Position numbers and translations under genes: made by a program | Part shown: piece by piece, positions 35,889 through 48,600 of the stretch | Layout of the letters: every line of letters begins with the position of its first letter | Position numbering within the stretch: position 1 is the stretch's first letter | Assembly (NCBI GenBank): GCA_037127255.1 | Contig: JBANSL010000004.1 | Location: 35,738,467 to 35,802,466, forward strand | Reading direction: 5' to 3' | DNA length: 64,000 nucleotides | Source: Persicaria tinctoria | Taxonomy: Eukaryota; Streptophyta; Magnoliopsida; Caryophyllales; Polygonaceae | Notes under the pieces: generated by a model | Database searches by the model: none | Told to the model about the DNA's origin: nothing | Seen by the model: the letters and a program-made list of their open reading frames with translations, nothing else

Positions 35889-36950
35889 TAATCCTATTTC
35901 AGCAATTCTTCACTTTCCCCCATACACAAATGTTTGATGAAATTTCTAACCCTTCAATTCAATGTTAGACAATATTAAAGTACTTGAAATATAATTTGAA
36001 TGCATTTCAGCAAAAATGAACAGCGCAATAAAAAAGTAGAGCTGCTGAAACAATTAAAAAACAGATAAATGCAATCCACACGAGATCAATATTCGATAGT
36101 TTCAGCAATAATTGAGCATGCTAATGTTATATAGAAAATGGAAACATAAACCTGCAGAAACACTTTTAGTAGCAATAAAAAACGATAGTTTCAATCATAA
36201 ATTTCATAGCAGCAAATTAGAATTGAAAGAAAGTATTGAATTATAGTAACAATCGTAATTTCAGGAGCAATCATAAACGATTGGTAGAAAATATGTATGT
36301 TTCACGATACTTATAGTAGCAAATCGAAAATCTGTGTGTTTCAGGAGATCTGGTAGTGCAAAATCAAAATCAATTGGTAGAAACTTTGCGCCTTCACATC
36401 AAAAATCATAATCAAATGATAGAAAGTATTGAATTATATTATCAATCGTAATTTCAGGAGCAATCATAAACGATACTTATAGCAGCAAATCGAAAATCTG
36501 TGTTTCAGTGGACTTGGTATTGCAAAATCAAATTTTTTGAAGAACGTTAAATCAACGATTACAACCGATCTGTAGTGAATCAACAACATAATCATAAGTT
36601 TGAAGAACATTGCTGAAGAATAGTCCAAAATTACAGCAAAAACGATCGATAATGCTTACTTCGTTGATATGCGTACGTAGTTGAAGCAATTCAGCAACAG
36701 ATTGATCGATTGAGCAACAGATCGATCTTTTATAGTAGATAGATCGATTGATAGGCAAAAACGACCCATTTTTTAAATCACGTGATATTCACATGTAAAA
36801 ACCATGACACTTTTTTTAAAAAAAAGATTACACGCATTCTAAATGCGTGCCCAAACACTAATAAATAGGGTCAAAGCTTATTCTGGATGAGTATTGACCC
36901 CAATTTCTTTTTTAATTCTAGCCTACACTCATTTAGGATGAGTGTGTGTT
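35889..36950. other. Subterminal repeats of the large MULE
   Basis: This is non-coding sequence upstream of the transposase start. 'atcgtaatttcaggagcaatcataaacgat' type segments recur at about 36247 and 36445, each followed by 'agcaaatcgaaaatctgtg'. Such subterminal repeats suit a MULE end. The terminal hairpin-like words lie at 36905-36950. Confidence 0.5.
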
Positions 36951-36996
36951 GCGAATTTTTAAAAATTGTAATGTTTAATGTACCCTATATTATAAT

Positions 36997-38196
36997 CGGA
37001 AAATTCGCGAGGTACCCCTGATGTATTGCAGTTTTCGCGAGATATACAACTCTTTTACATATTTCGCGTGGTGCCCCTGAGGTATTAAATTTTTTCGCCT
37101 CGCACCCTTCCCTGTTAAATTTAACGGATTCCGTTAGTTTTCAACAAAAAAAAGCAGAGAGAAAGAAGAAGCGATGCCGTCTCCTCCGCTCCTACTTGCG
37201 TCCTTCCTCCTCTACTCCTCCTCCGCCTCCAGTGGGAGAGATTAAGGATTCTCACGCCCTCAATTCAAGCTTTGTTCTTATAATCGAAATCCATAAATTC
37301 TGTAGGAACTCAAACCAAACATCCAAACCTATTATCGACCATAAGCAGAAACCAAGTTTAACACCAGCCAATACTCCAATGATTTAGAGCAAGAAAATGA
37401 AAAACTCCGCACCATCCTCTTCGTCAGCCTCGTCGTCCTCTTCATCAATGGGATCTCTCTCATCATCTTGAGGCTCAATCTCATTTGCAAATTATCCTCC
37501 AAAAACGGCAGGAGATGAAATTTCGAGTTTCAAAAGGGACACCAAAAGGTGCAACGAAAGGGGAAACGAGTTAGGGATGAAGAAGCTCCTGAGAATATAC
37601 CTTCATATTGTCTAAAACCACGGTTCTTCCCATTGGTGAAGGAAGAAGAGGTGCGTAGAAACTCTAGAGTCGAAGAAAGACGATCGAAGCTAATCAAAGC
37701 CCTCAATCAGCGCCACTCCACCACAAGGTCCGGCGCTTCCATGGGAGACCCAGGACAAGGAAGCATAAGCATCAACAACAGAGGTTGCAGGGGGTCGACA
37801 AGCTCCGGCGCTTCCAAAGGTGATGATTTCTCACCGAGCTGAGGTTGCAACGGGTCAACAGGCGGGCGCAATGGTTGTCTGAACAAGTGGTCGGGTAGCG
37901 ATTAGGGTTAGTAATGGGCAGCGGAGCACAAGAAGGGGGAGAAGATGGACGGCCGCGTTCCATATTAGGTTTTGGATTTTTTTAGACATCAACGACGTAG
38001 CTTCTTTTTCTCAGCTCGTCCCTTCTTTCTTTCTTTTTTTTTTTTTTAATTAAAAACTAACGGAATTCGTTAAATTTAATAATGAAGGGCGCGAGGTGAA
38101 AAAATTCCAAACCTCAGTGGTGCCACGCGAAATATGCAAAAGAGTTATATATCTCACGAAAATTGCAATACCCCAGGGTACCTCGCGAAATTTCCG
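36997..38196. mobile_element. MULE with about 170-bp inverted repeats and exact 9-bp TSD
   Basis: The ends read CGGAAAATTCGCGAGG and, on the minus strand, CGGAAATTTCGCGAGG. They continue as related inverted repeats for about 170 bases ('gtaccc', 'catatttcgcgtgg', 'ttaaatttaac'). TATTATAAT flanks both sides (36988-36996 and 38197-38205). The same terminal sequence borders 54971-58997. The 1.2-kb element has no transposase. In one plus frame, 37378-37515, there is a short acidic helix-like stretch, then about 22 hydrophobic residues. It has no ATG and may be a captured exon. Confidence 0.92.
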
Positions 38197-38205
38197 TATT
38201 ATAAT

Positions 38206-40797
38206 TGAATCATCCAAATTTTCAATTATAATTGATTTGTATTTGTTGAAAATCATATTAGAATTGTTTAGAAATGATTATTAGGATTAATTAGAATTAT
38301 ATTATATATTAAAATTTATAGAAATTCGTTCATTAGGATTTATCGGAATTAGATTATTATTGTCGATATTGAACACTTAGCATATATCAAATAAGATTTT
38401 ATTTCATTTTATACTACATCAGATTGAATAATTAGTTTAGAGGGTTAATATATAAAATGATAGTCAAATAAATATTTTGAGTTTATTTTCCGATATAGTT
38501 GATAACGATTATATGTAGTTTACTATAAAATACTAAATGCGATATAATTATTAGTTTATATTCGATCTCATCCACCCCTTATACTTATAAAATCAGAAGC
38601 AATATCTTTGTTAAAAATTGAGCTACGTGTCCACATTTTACAAAATTAAGAAACCACTCTCTTCCTTAATTAGTTTCCACGTTTCTTCTTCTTCTCATAC
38701 TCTAAAACTGCTTCTTTTTCAGCCTAATCTTTGATCTCTCTTCCCCGTTTCAACATCTTTGAAGAATTTGAGTACTGCCAATTTTGCACTCTCCTTTTTT
38801 CTTGGTTTGATAAACTTCTCCACTTTCAACCCACTCTTTAATTTACTCAATCTCTTTCTTATTTCCATCCAATCACACTTTGTTAATCACAAAGTTGCAA
38901 TCAGATCCACAAAAGAGATGATCGATGACAAGTCGGGTGTGGGTTTGGTTCCGAATCATTTGCGTCTTAGATCTGCGGTGGGCATTGAAGTCCGGTGAGG
39001 ACAACAAATTCGAACAAGTTGAGAAGATGAGAATGATTCTCAGAGAGAAGATATCGGTTACTATGAAAAACGATGAACAAACAACCAGTGAGCATAGATG
39101 CTAAGTGGATGATGTATCAACGATAGGCAATTTTCTCGATCCGGTATGTATTCGATTTTTTGTTTTAAAATTCTAAATTTTGGGGTTTAGGGAGTTGAAT
39201 TTAGGGATTTTGTGATTGAATTTGTGGAGGTTCATGTGTATGTATATCAATTTGGGTTTTTTTTGTTCGATCTAAAATTTAGGGTTTTAAAAAATGTGAT
39301 AAATTGATTTTGAAAGTCAAATTAGGCACTAACCGGTTCACTTTCTGCTACGGTGGTTGGTGGCGGCAATCCATGGCTGGAGGCATGGAACAATCGGTGA
39401 CAGACAGAGGAGGGCGAGTCGCAGGAGGTGGCTCAATCGACGACAGCTGGAGGCAACAATTGACGGTTGGAGGCATGGCGGGCAAACGAGGGCGAGTCAC
39501 TGGAGGTGGCTCAATCGACAACGTCAATCGACGACCGGAGGTGGCAATCGACAGCTTGATGCATGAGATAAAGGTATAAAACTCCTTTTTTCCACTGTTA
39601 ATTACTTGATTTGAGTATATAGTTTCATTCCATATCATACTTAGTGCATTTGTAGCGACTGCAGCCATCCATTTACACTGCAGCCATGACTGCTCTTCCA
39701 ATTAATCCCTACCTACCTCATATCTCCTCAAAGCTTCATCTTTTGTGCATCCAAAATTTGTTTCCATCAATTTGCAATCGGCAGCTCGGTCGATGTTCAA
39801 GGAGACTATGAGGGACTTGATATCCACTCCTCCACTACCTCGGAGCCCATCACTGATCGAAGACGCCGTCGAGGATACATTGTCGCTGACTACCGAAAAG
39901 TAGGTATTCCTCAATTCGAATCGATCAAGTGGTGTGCAAGGACTTGTGAAAATTGCTGGTGGTTTCATTAGTTTCATGCTAATTTGAATATAATTGAAGT
40001 TAAATTCTCTTTGTTACAATTGATACCACCTTTGTTGAATCCAAACCTTTGAATTTGGGTTTTCCTGTTTAAAAAAGATTGATAATTGATAAGTTTATAC
40101 ACTAAATCCCCAAAGCATGAACATCGAAAATGAAACTCTAATTCTTTGTGGAAGTGGACTGTGCTGGTGGTTTTGGGCTTTCCTGTATATGATTTTTTTT
40201 TGTAATTTGGAGATGGAGGCTTTTTTTCTTCCATTGCTTGCTACTGATGTAACTGTGATGATGTTCTTAAAGACTGGGTTTGATTTAGGGATAAGAAATC
40301 TACTCGAAACGTGTATTAATTTGAGCACAAATCTACATATATCTTTATAGTTGTCGCTTTTAAATGATAATTGAAATGCTCATTCATGTTGAAATACCGT
40401 ACCTTTGCTAAGGGTATGCAGAAAACTTGCTATCTCCCACCCTTTTAAACAAAATGAGACCCTTTCATTTGATTTATGACTTGTGAGATATATATGTGTG
40501 TGTTGAATTGGGTTTGTTTTCTATGATTTATGACTCCCTTTTTTGTTGTTGTTGCTACAGAGGAGCTTGTGAATTTGATTGTGCATGATTTGTGGGGAAT
40601 CTGCAAGCATCGTTGGAGGACGTTGAGGCAAAGCCCTTGGTTCCTCACCGTCAATCTCCATAAATTCAATTTAGCCCTTGGTTTTGTGCTAAATCCCAAC
40701 AGGAGAACCACAACGTGTCCATCTGATTTCATTATTTTGATTTCAGATTTAAAAAAGTTTGATAATTTTCTGATTATAAGGGTCGGTTTTTTGAATG
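38206..40797. other. Unassigned DNA with a few exon-like stretches
   Basis: No gene is recognised. Points of interest: an 80-codon plus frame at 38759-38998, hydrophobic at first, no known motif; a direct repeat of about 110 bases at 39357-39540 ('gttggaggcatgg', 'gagggcgagtc', 'ggaggtggctcaatcgac'), giving shadow frames on both strands; an exon-like stretch at about 39782-39899 with 'cag' before it and 'gtaggt' after; and another after 'ctacag' at 40560. They could be parts of one dead gene, but I cannot name it. Confidence 0.35.
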
Positions 40798-40805
40798 GTT
40801 GAATG

Positions 40806-41705
40806 TAGACGTGGCCACGGGTCCGACCCGCCGGGTCGGACCCGTTGGGTCGACAACCCGGGGAGGGTGACCCTAACCCTGACCCGCGGTTCGGACGAGT
40901 CGACGGGTTAGGTGACCCGGCGGGTCGGTGGGTCGGAGTGGCGGGTCGGCCACGTGGCACTGGTGGGTGAAAAATGGACGAGTCGCAGGGTCAAGGCCGG
41001 GTCGACCCGTTGACCCGGTAGGTCACATTATTTTTTAAAAAAAAATTAAAATTAACTATTAAAAATAAATAAATAAATGATATGTGAACATAAAATCTTC
41101 ACAACACATTTTATCACTTTATATGAAGTGTTAAAAATGTGGGAAGATTTTATATCTCCATACTACTTCTTTCATCCACAATAATTTCAATGTAGGATGT
41201 AAGAGGAAAAAATATAAAGATATATTTTTTCTCAAACTTCATTTGCAACTTCAGGAAACAAGTGAAGTGGGAGAAATAGGATAGTGAGATACATATATAT
41301 AGCCTCATGACTTCTCATTCAAACTCTAAATTTTCGATGTGGGATGTAGTCTTTGTCCCACATTGGAAATGAGGGGATGAAATGAAGACTTCCAAGTCTA
41401 TAAAAGGAGAGGGATGGAGTTCATTTGTAACACATTGCCATTGCATATTAGTTTATATAAAATTATAAATTATTCTGAAAATAATTTATATAATTTACAT
41501 AATAATTATAAATTTATTTTATTAAAAATAAATTTATAAAAATAAGTATTTTGAAATGGCATGTTGACCCGGGTCGGACCCGCCGGGTCACAGGTTATCT
41601 TTTCCCCGACCCTAACCCTAACCCTCAACTCGAGCCGACCCTCGGACCCGTGGACCCTGACCCGGCGGGTCACGGATTGACCCGCCCGACCAGTGGCCAT
41701 GTCTA
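40806..41705. mobile_element. hAT-type element with GGGTCGACCC and CCCTAA words
   Basis: The 900-bp element starts TAGACGTGGCCACGGG and its right end is TAGACATGGCCACTGG on the minus strand. Exact 8-bp TSD GTTGAATG lies at 40798-40805 and 41706-41713. Both ends carry CGGGTC/GACCCG arrays in largely palindromic order, and the right part includes three tandem CCCTAA-like units (about 41610-41625). The A/T-rich middle contains a promoter-like stretch (41356-41408). No transposase. Confidence 0.94.
41356..41408 (+). promoter_or_regulatory. snRNA-type promoter look-alike (USE plus TATA)
   Basis: GTCCCACATTG differs at one base from the plant snRNA upstream element RTCCCACATCG. A TATAAAA box follows 33 bases later, the spacing used by plant pol II snRNA genes. 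No snRNA follows, and 'tcccacattgg' is also common in plant retroelement LTRs, so this may be a fossil LTR promoter within the hAT. Confidence 0.35.
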
Positions 41706-41713
41706 GTTGAATG

Positions 41714-42688
41714 TAAGGTATTTAATATGTTTCTATGTCTTTTTTATTCATTTCTTGAGTTTCTAACAATATGTCTAAATAATGACCTTATTTTTCTTTG
41801 TTAAAGGCCGGTTTGTGGAATATTGAATAAGTTGTTTCTGACGGGGCATCTAAAGATTATTTGCATCTAAACATTGTCTTGACTTCTCCTTTTCTTTGCA
41901 CTTAGTCGTTTGCTACTTCATCGTTTTCATTTCGTCCATTGAAGATAACTTCTTTATTTGTCCAGGTGCGTAATCTTTGCCTATTGTTCCTACTTTCTTC
42001 TTTTTATTATGCTGAAATTCATCTGAATTGTTTGTATCGGTATGTTTTAGGGATTTTCAAGTGGTTGTCTATGAATTTGTTGTCCGCGATTGGTGACAAA
42101 ACCTTCACTAATTTGTTAGTTTATATTTTCCAAGTGGTTGGCCTTGGTTCTCCTCAATTTATGTGTTGCTAGATTTGATTTTCACTTGCACATGTGGATT
42201 TGTTTCCGCTGATGTGAAATTTCACATCTTCTTCTATGTGAAGGTTCATCTGGTGAATCTTACTTTCTATGTTGGAAAAGAATTTAGTATCTACTAAATT
42301 ATGTAAATGATTTTTGTTCCTTTGAGATTTGAGATATGATTGACTTTCTTTGTTAAATATCTAATCTAAACATGGGAAAATTTTACAAAATCGTTTCCTT
42401 GATGAATATTGGTTCTTTACCATAGTTTTTATCTATGCTTCATCATTATTGCAGACTCATTCTAATGGATGTCTATGCCTTGATATTTTACTAGAACAAC
42501 GGGATACTCTTTGTATCTCATGTGCCAATTCTCAATCTGAATTTATATATTTTTTCGTTAGGTATCTTTTGGATCGATCAATTTCTTTTAGTTAGAGTGA
42601 ATCAACTACTTTCTGTTGAGAGTTTGATATCAAGTTTTACTAATGTTTTTTTTAACTTAAATGTGTTAACTTAGGATTTATTGATTGA
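41714..42688. other. A/T-rich DNA, no gene seen
   Basis: This T-rich, intron-like sequence has no supported coding region. It was continuous with 54147 onward before the LTR retrotransposon inserted. Confidence 0.5.
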
Positions 42689-42693
42689 ATATT

Positions 42694-45670
42694 TGTAACG
42701 GCCCAGAATTATGATTTCCGGGTTACGTTTCAAGGGATAAAACCCCTTGTTCGGATCTTGCAATCCAGGTACGGGTCGAGGTTTCAAACACATTTAAGAT
42801 TAGTAGAATGAGGGATTTGAAACCCTAAAACCTCGAAGGGCCATTGGGTACCCTTAACCTGTCCTAAGACTATGTCGCGGAATCCATTTCAACAGAAGTA
42901 AAGCAGAAGCAAAATAAAGACACAAGTGTCACGGCAGAGCCGGGTCAAAACCAAAACGTAAGCGAATGTTACCATTTATACCAAGTTAGAGAATTAGCTA
43001 GGTTCTTCAATTCGCCAAAAAGAAACCCCGTCATATAGACATCGAGCACTCAGAATCTGCAGAAAATACCTTTGAAAAAAAGAACGGGGAAAGGAGTCAG
43101 ATCGTGCCACTCATGCGGGACCGGCAGTCCTCGCTGAGGCCACATAGTATGTGTTATACCTAGTAAAGATGCTCTAATGCAGTACAAAATTCAAACACAC
43201 TAGCATGCTTCTAGTTCATAATAATCTGCAGAAATACTATAAAGGGCCCAAGACAATGCCAAGTGGCATATCCCTCTCCTACCTCCACCCCTTCCGATAG
43301 GTGGAGACTGGCCAGCTGGTGAATGCATTCCATCATAATCGGGGGGCACGCATGCCTAACCCGCTCCACAATAAAGCCCGCAGGCATATCATAATATAAG
43401 GAAGTTCATGACTCGATTGACTCAGGGTACCCGATGAGGCTGGGCTACCCTATGACCCTAGCAAAGACTCTAGGACTATCACAGATAACGGCCGTTCTGT
43501 TTCAAACGCATAAAGTAAACAGATGCTCAATCAATTAGTGCAACCTAAACATGATACTACATGGCATGCTTTTATGCATATGCAACACCTAACATAAAAT
43601 GCAACAACAGGCATAAATGTCCAACCTGAGTAAGCCCCCTAGGGAACTTACCTGAAGATGCAGAACAACAGGATAATACAAGCAAAGGGCCCAAATGCAA
43701 GTCCAAGCAATCCAAAAGCAATGCACACCTATCATCAAGACATTTCCATAAGCTACTACACCAACATTATTACACACCTGAACCCAATTTCTCCCTATCA
43801 TCAAAACCAATCGACGATAAAACCATTTTCCAAACCTTTCCGATACAATAAGCATCAACCAAAATCATTTCCCAATTTCCTTTTCAAAACCAACGTCATC
43901 AACCCAAGACAAAAATCCCGACATTTGAAATGACACTTTTAACATAACTTCAAGCTTTCCGTCAAATCCCTTCTTTAATATTGAATATTAAGATAATATT
44001 TCAAAATCTCATTTCCTAAAGTTTTCCAAACTCTTAATCTCAAGTTAGGTCAACTCATTTTCAAAACCATTTCTCAAATCCTATCCGGTCAACTCCATTT
44101 ATACAACCTTACAACTTTAATCGACTTGCAATTTTATACCATTAGAATAATTCCGGCATGTTTCTTCTTTTAAAATTATTATATAAATAAATTCCAACAT
44201 TTAATCACCAGAATAGTCCTATTTTCACAAACCGCATTTATAAATCAAACCAAAAATGTTCGAACAAATAAGACTTTGAAACATCCCATCTTTTTAATAA
44301 ACCGTCTCTAAAAATTTACATTAATAAAACACTTTTATAATATATAAAGTTTCAGGAAATATGAATTATCATAAAATTCAGAAATAACATATTACTAATA
44401 ATAATATCTACTAATGACAATATGAGATCATAACATATATAAATAACATAACACTCCAATTAATAATAACTCATAGTTTAAAACAACCCCAAAAGGCCCA
44501 ACTCTCACCCAGTTTCGGATCAATTTGCCCAGCCCAACAGAAAACCCAAGGTGAAAGCCCGGAAGGAAAGATTGGATCCACACAAATAGGCCCAAAACTC
44601 AACCAATTTAAATCTGGTTTAAATGAACCGGTTTTCTTTTATTCAAATAAAACACATGAACCGAACCGAAACAAAAAGAAAACAAAACCCAACCCGGTGG
44701 GCACTGTTCATCTTCTTCCCCTATACTCCATGCGTTCAAAAGGAAGGAAAGAGAGGAGGGAGCCTTGAGCTCGCCGGCGTTGAATTCGACCCAAATCCGA
44801 CAGCACAGTCACACACACACAGACAGGGAAGGAAAAGAAGAAGGAGGGAGGAGGAGCTCACCAAGGTGCGGTTGCTAGGAGCTCCGAGATGTTGGGGCGG
44901 CTGCTAGGAGCTCGAGATGTTGGGGCGGCTGCTAGGAGCTCGAAGGGAAGGGGAAGACGGGCGTGTGGCTGCTGTTGTTTGCTCTCGGCAGAACCAGAGG
45001 AGAGGGTTTGGAGGAGGCGGCGGCCTCGCGGGGGAGATGGAGGAGGAAGATGGTGGTTGGGTGGTGGTGCGTTGGCAGCGGAAAAGAGGAGGAGGAGGGA
45101 GATATATTGTTTGTGATTCAATGTATAAAAGAGGGGATGGGTTCCTGCAATTGTGATTCAATGTATAAAAGGGGTTTTATTGTTTTGTTTTGTTTTGTTT
45201 TTCTTTACAGATAAATGAGTCAATTTGAAGTCCAAGAGGGGATGTGGCGTGCTGTTGGGGTTCAGATAAAGCAAGGGTCTGTTTGGCTCTTTGTCATATT
45301 TAGGTGAGATAAGGGATGAGGTAGAGAGGGATGAGGGGTGTGTGTTTTGTCCAAGATGGAAAATAAAAGTTGGAAAAAGAGACTTGGGTCAAAAGTTGAA
45401 ATCGATAAGGATGAGAGAAGGTGACGGAATTGTGGTCCCGAGTCGGGAATTTGGATTTCCGACGATCGATATTTTAAATCCCGCTCTCTCGATTGATTAA
45501 ATATTTAAAATTGAATATGATATCGCTGACGGCATGAATTTTTGAATCCCGGGCGAAATAAAAGACAGATTCGATCTTTAAAATTAAAAATTGGGCCGGA
45601 ATTCACTTTAAATTCATTTTTAAATTTTCTTTTTTCCAAAAATTAATATTTGAAAATCCGGGCCTTTACA
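42694..45670 (-). repeat. Left-hand LTR (3' LTR of the minus-strand element)
   Basis: 2977 bp, TGTAACGGCCC to GGCCTTTACA on the plus strand. Compared with the other LTR it lacks about 230 bases around 44875 and instead has a 28-base unit ('gagatgttggggcggctgc' plus 'taggagctc') in tandem duplicate. Confidence 0.92.
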
Positions 45671-45683
45671 TCATCCACCTCTA
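45671..45683 (-). other. Polypurine tract
   Basis: On the minus strand TAGAGGTGGATGA lies directly before the LTR start TGTAAAGG, the position of the plus-strand primer. The adjoining minus-strand words 'agtctcggggacgagacg' are also found just before the 3' LTR in many plant gypsy elements. Confidence 0.7.
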
Positions 45684-48600
45684 AAAACACGTCTCGTCCC
45701 CGAGACTAAAATATACAAGTAGGGGATGAAGTTTGAAATTGATGAGTCCAAAGACCATGTCCAATGATCTTGTAATCGTCTCGGTTGCGTCTTCCGGGAT
45801 TCTCACAACATCCTAGTCACAATCGTGACATCTCCAATTGGCCTTGACAAGTATGCAATAAGCGCCCCTCTCACATCCTCGCTTCGACTTTTCGGAGGTA
45901 CCACAACTCTAAAAGTTCTACAATATCATCATTAGGTCTTAGCAAGCACCCTACAAGCGCCCTCATAAAATGCTTGTATCCACTTCGTGAAGTATAATAG
46001 ACATGCCCGGGTTTGAAAAGTTTCGAAGGGGATTCTACAATTGAAAAAGATTGGCCTCAAAATCGTTGAAATTCTCGATCGTGTTTGGTCTTCCCAAATC
46101 CAAGTTAGTCATTTCCAAAACTGTTCAAAACCCTTCAAAAACAAGCGAAACCCCTCGACTTCAAAACCATCCAAAGCTTTTCAGAATCTGAGTTAGTCAT
46201 TTCCAAGCTCTTTCGAGATCTTTAAAATCCCAAATTGATCAAGCACATTTAGAACTCAAGAGGTGGAATCATCCACCTCTAAAGGCTAATCCCATATTCT
46301 CTTCCTAGGTTCCAATCTCAAAAGCAATTCCAATCTACGAATCTCTCGCCATTATCAGAATCAACATAACCAAGACATGCCACCTCATAAACAACTAGCC
46401 ACCATAAGGATTGGCCACGCCAAAACCATAACATGAATAGCCATTAGCAACATTGTCGCACACCAATAAATTTAGAACGTCACACTCAACATTAGAATTT
46501 CATGTTCTATGTGTCAACAAATAAGAATGCATCAAGCAGAAATGTCATTTTTTTTTTTGAAAGGGCAACACGTACACAAACACATCAAGTCTCAACCTTA
46601 GTAGGTCACATCAGCATGGTTTCCTACTTACCACTACCAACACAACCAAATTTTGTCATAATAGGGGTTTCAGTCTAATGGGAAGGCAACAAGTTAGCAC
46701 AACAAAATCCATTTTAACAAGATTCAGCAAAAGAAAGATCAAGCAGTATATAAATCACGAAAATGTTAGCATGCTCTAAAGACATCACCTTAACTCATCA
46801 CAATATCGAATGACAATCATTTAGAAATCATGCACCATTATCTCATATATACTAGTCATGATCATGCTTCCACATAATAGCACATCATTATCTCATAGTC
46901 CATACGCATCATTACTTCATATGTCATATCACAACATGTTCTAACATGCTTCTAAACCAATATAACAGGATATCAAAGTATTAATATATCATGGTAACAC
47001 TTGTCACTACCAACTAGATTTTAATATTGCATATCAACATGTAATTCCATATCAGGTTCATCATGTTCGTTATCTATCATCATGCCAGCGAATATAAATA
47101 AATCACATAATCAAGAAAATCCTCACGTCATACCATTTAAAATAAAACACAATCCTCACTCACCCATCTCCACTCTCAAGCCAAGATTAATCCTCTTCTA
47201 GACTCAATAACACTAACTCCGACAAAATCCCCTAAAGAAATCCCAATTCATTTTGATACTCCAATCTCATGCTCAAATATCGCCCCTCATTCCGTCAAAC
47301 ACTACCACACCATCCACCTCTAAGAATCCAACTCATACCTCTAACTTCACACCCAAGTACCCTCTAATACCATGTCCTCAATATTCACGAGCCCTTCCTT
47401 ACACTCCCCGTACTACCCGAAGCATCACCAGCATCACCTAGAAGCTCACCAAAACCACCAACATTGCCTCTCATAAATCCCAAAGCTCACTCAGTCTTAC
47501 CTAAGCCAACATCCCTCTATTGCGACTCACCTCCTAACACCATCGATCATCCCAACCGCCCAAAATTCTTTCAACACTCACCTCACCCTCAGGTTTAAGG
47601 AAGAAGCAATCATGAAAATCATCAAACATAAGGTCTACATTCATGCAGCTAGCATTCATAAACATAACATCATGGGGTCAAAAGGTCTCCGTTAACATCA
47701 TGCTCAATAACCATCGCAACCATCATATATTAACATAATCAAGTCAGACTAGCATGTTGCATTATAACCTTATTAGATACGATTCAGGCTTCTTAGCATA
47801 TGTAGTTCACATTTTACTGGCAAATGAATTCAAATCATGCTTAGCACTCAGCGTAGTAACAAGTCAAGACATCATGGTATATGAGATCTATAAGTCATCA
47901 AATCATATCATCATAGACAACAGGCAATCAAGTAACAGTCATCACCAGGTCATCACATCAACACGTAATCTCATCGTCAGGTTAGTGCAATATCATTGTC
48001 AATAAATTCAAAAGGGTTAGCAATTCGAACGGAGAACACTCCCGCTTGCGAGTCAAATCGTACTCAGTATCCGCAATTCTCGATACGTACTTGTTCCGCC
48101 GACATCATTGATCCTGAGGCCCGTGGGTTATGGGCCCACACTTCTGCTGCACTGTTCTATCGCTATGCAACTTTCTTTCTCTTTCAAGTAGTCTCTCACC
48201 CAATGTATCGCGCATGACTCCAAGTTAGCAAGGATAGGGGAGTGACAATAGCGGACAACCCAATGTTCCTTTCGGAACCAAACATGGACCAAGGCTAAGA
48301 ACGACAAGACTAAAGACAAGACTTCGACCCGGGAATAGCAACGATGCCCTTATGAAAGTCTATTAGGTTATAATCGTGACAAGTAACATAAATTCATCGT
48401 GGAGCATATCAATTACAATAACCCACACTAACATGTACCTATCTCAAGGAGAATAACATGCGTGTTCATTCCAAAAGACACAATCAAGTCCTACATTGAT
48501 GCATGTGAGACGAGCTAACAGTTTATTATTCCATGAAAGCAGAGATACCTACTAATTTCAAGCAAATTATGCGGAGCCAGTAATGGTCATGCGGGGTTTA

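Larger units (their letters stand above)
18168..36950. mobile_element. Large composite Ulp1-carrying MULE (boundaries approximate)
   Basis: A rightward Ulp1-like gene (18515-23867) and a leftward MuDR-type transposase gene (28322-35888) face each other. They are enclosed by related inverted ends: 'aacacacacgcatcc' with a self-complementary 'atgcgtgt' at about 18168-18195, and on the minus strand 'aacacacactcatcc' with 'atgagtgt' at about 36950-36922. The match is about 22 of 29 bases and I find no convincing 9-bp TSD, so the ends are tentative. MULEs that carry Ulp1-like genes are known from plants (Kaonashi in Arabidopsis, CUMULE in melon). Removing the nested hAT, CACTA and LTR insertions leaves about 9 kb. 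Confidence 0.6.

Noticed and set aside
44858..45214. Open frames repeated at 53219-53685
   Set aside because: They are the same LTR segment in both LTRs. The frames are G/R- or P-rich shadows of purine-rich DNA on both strands.
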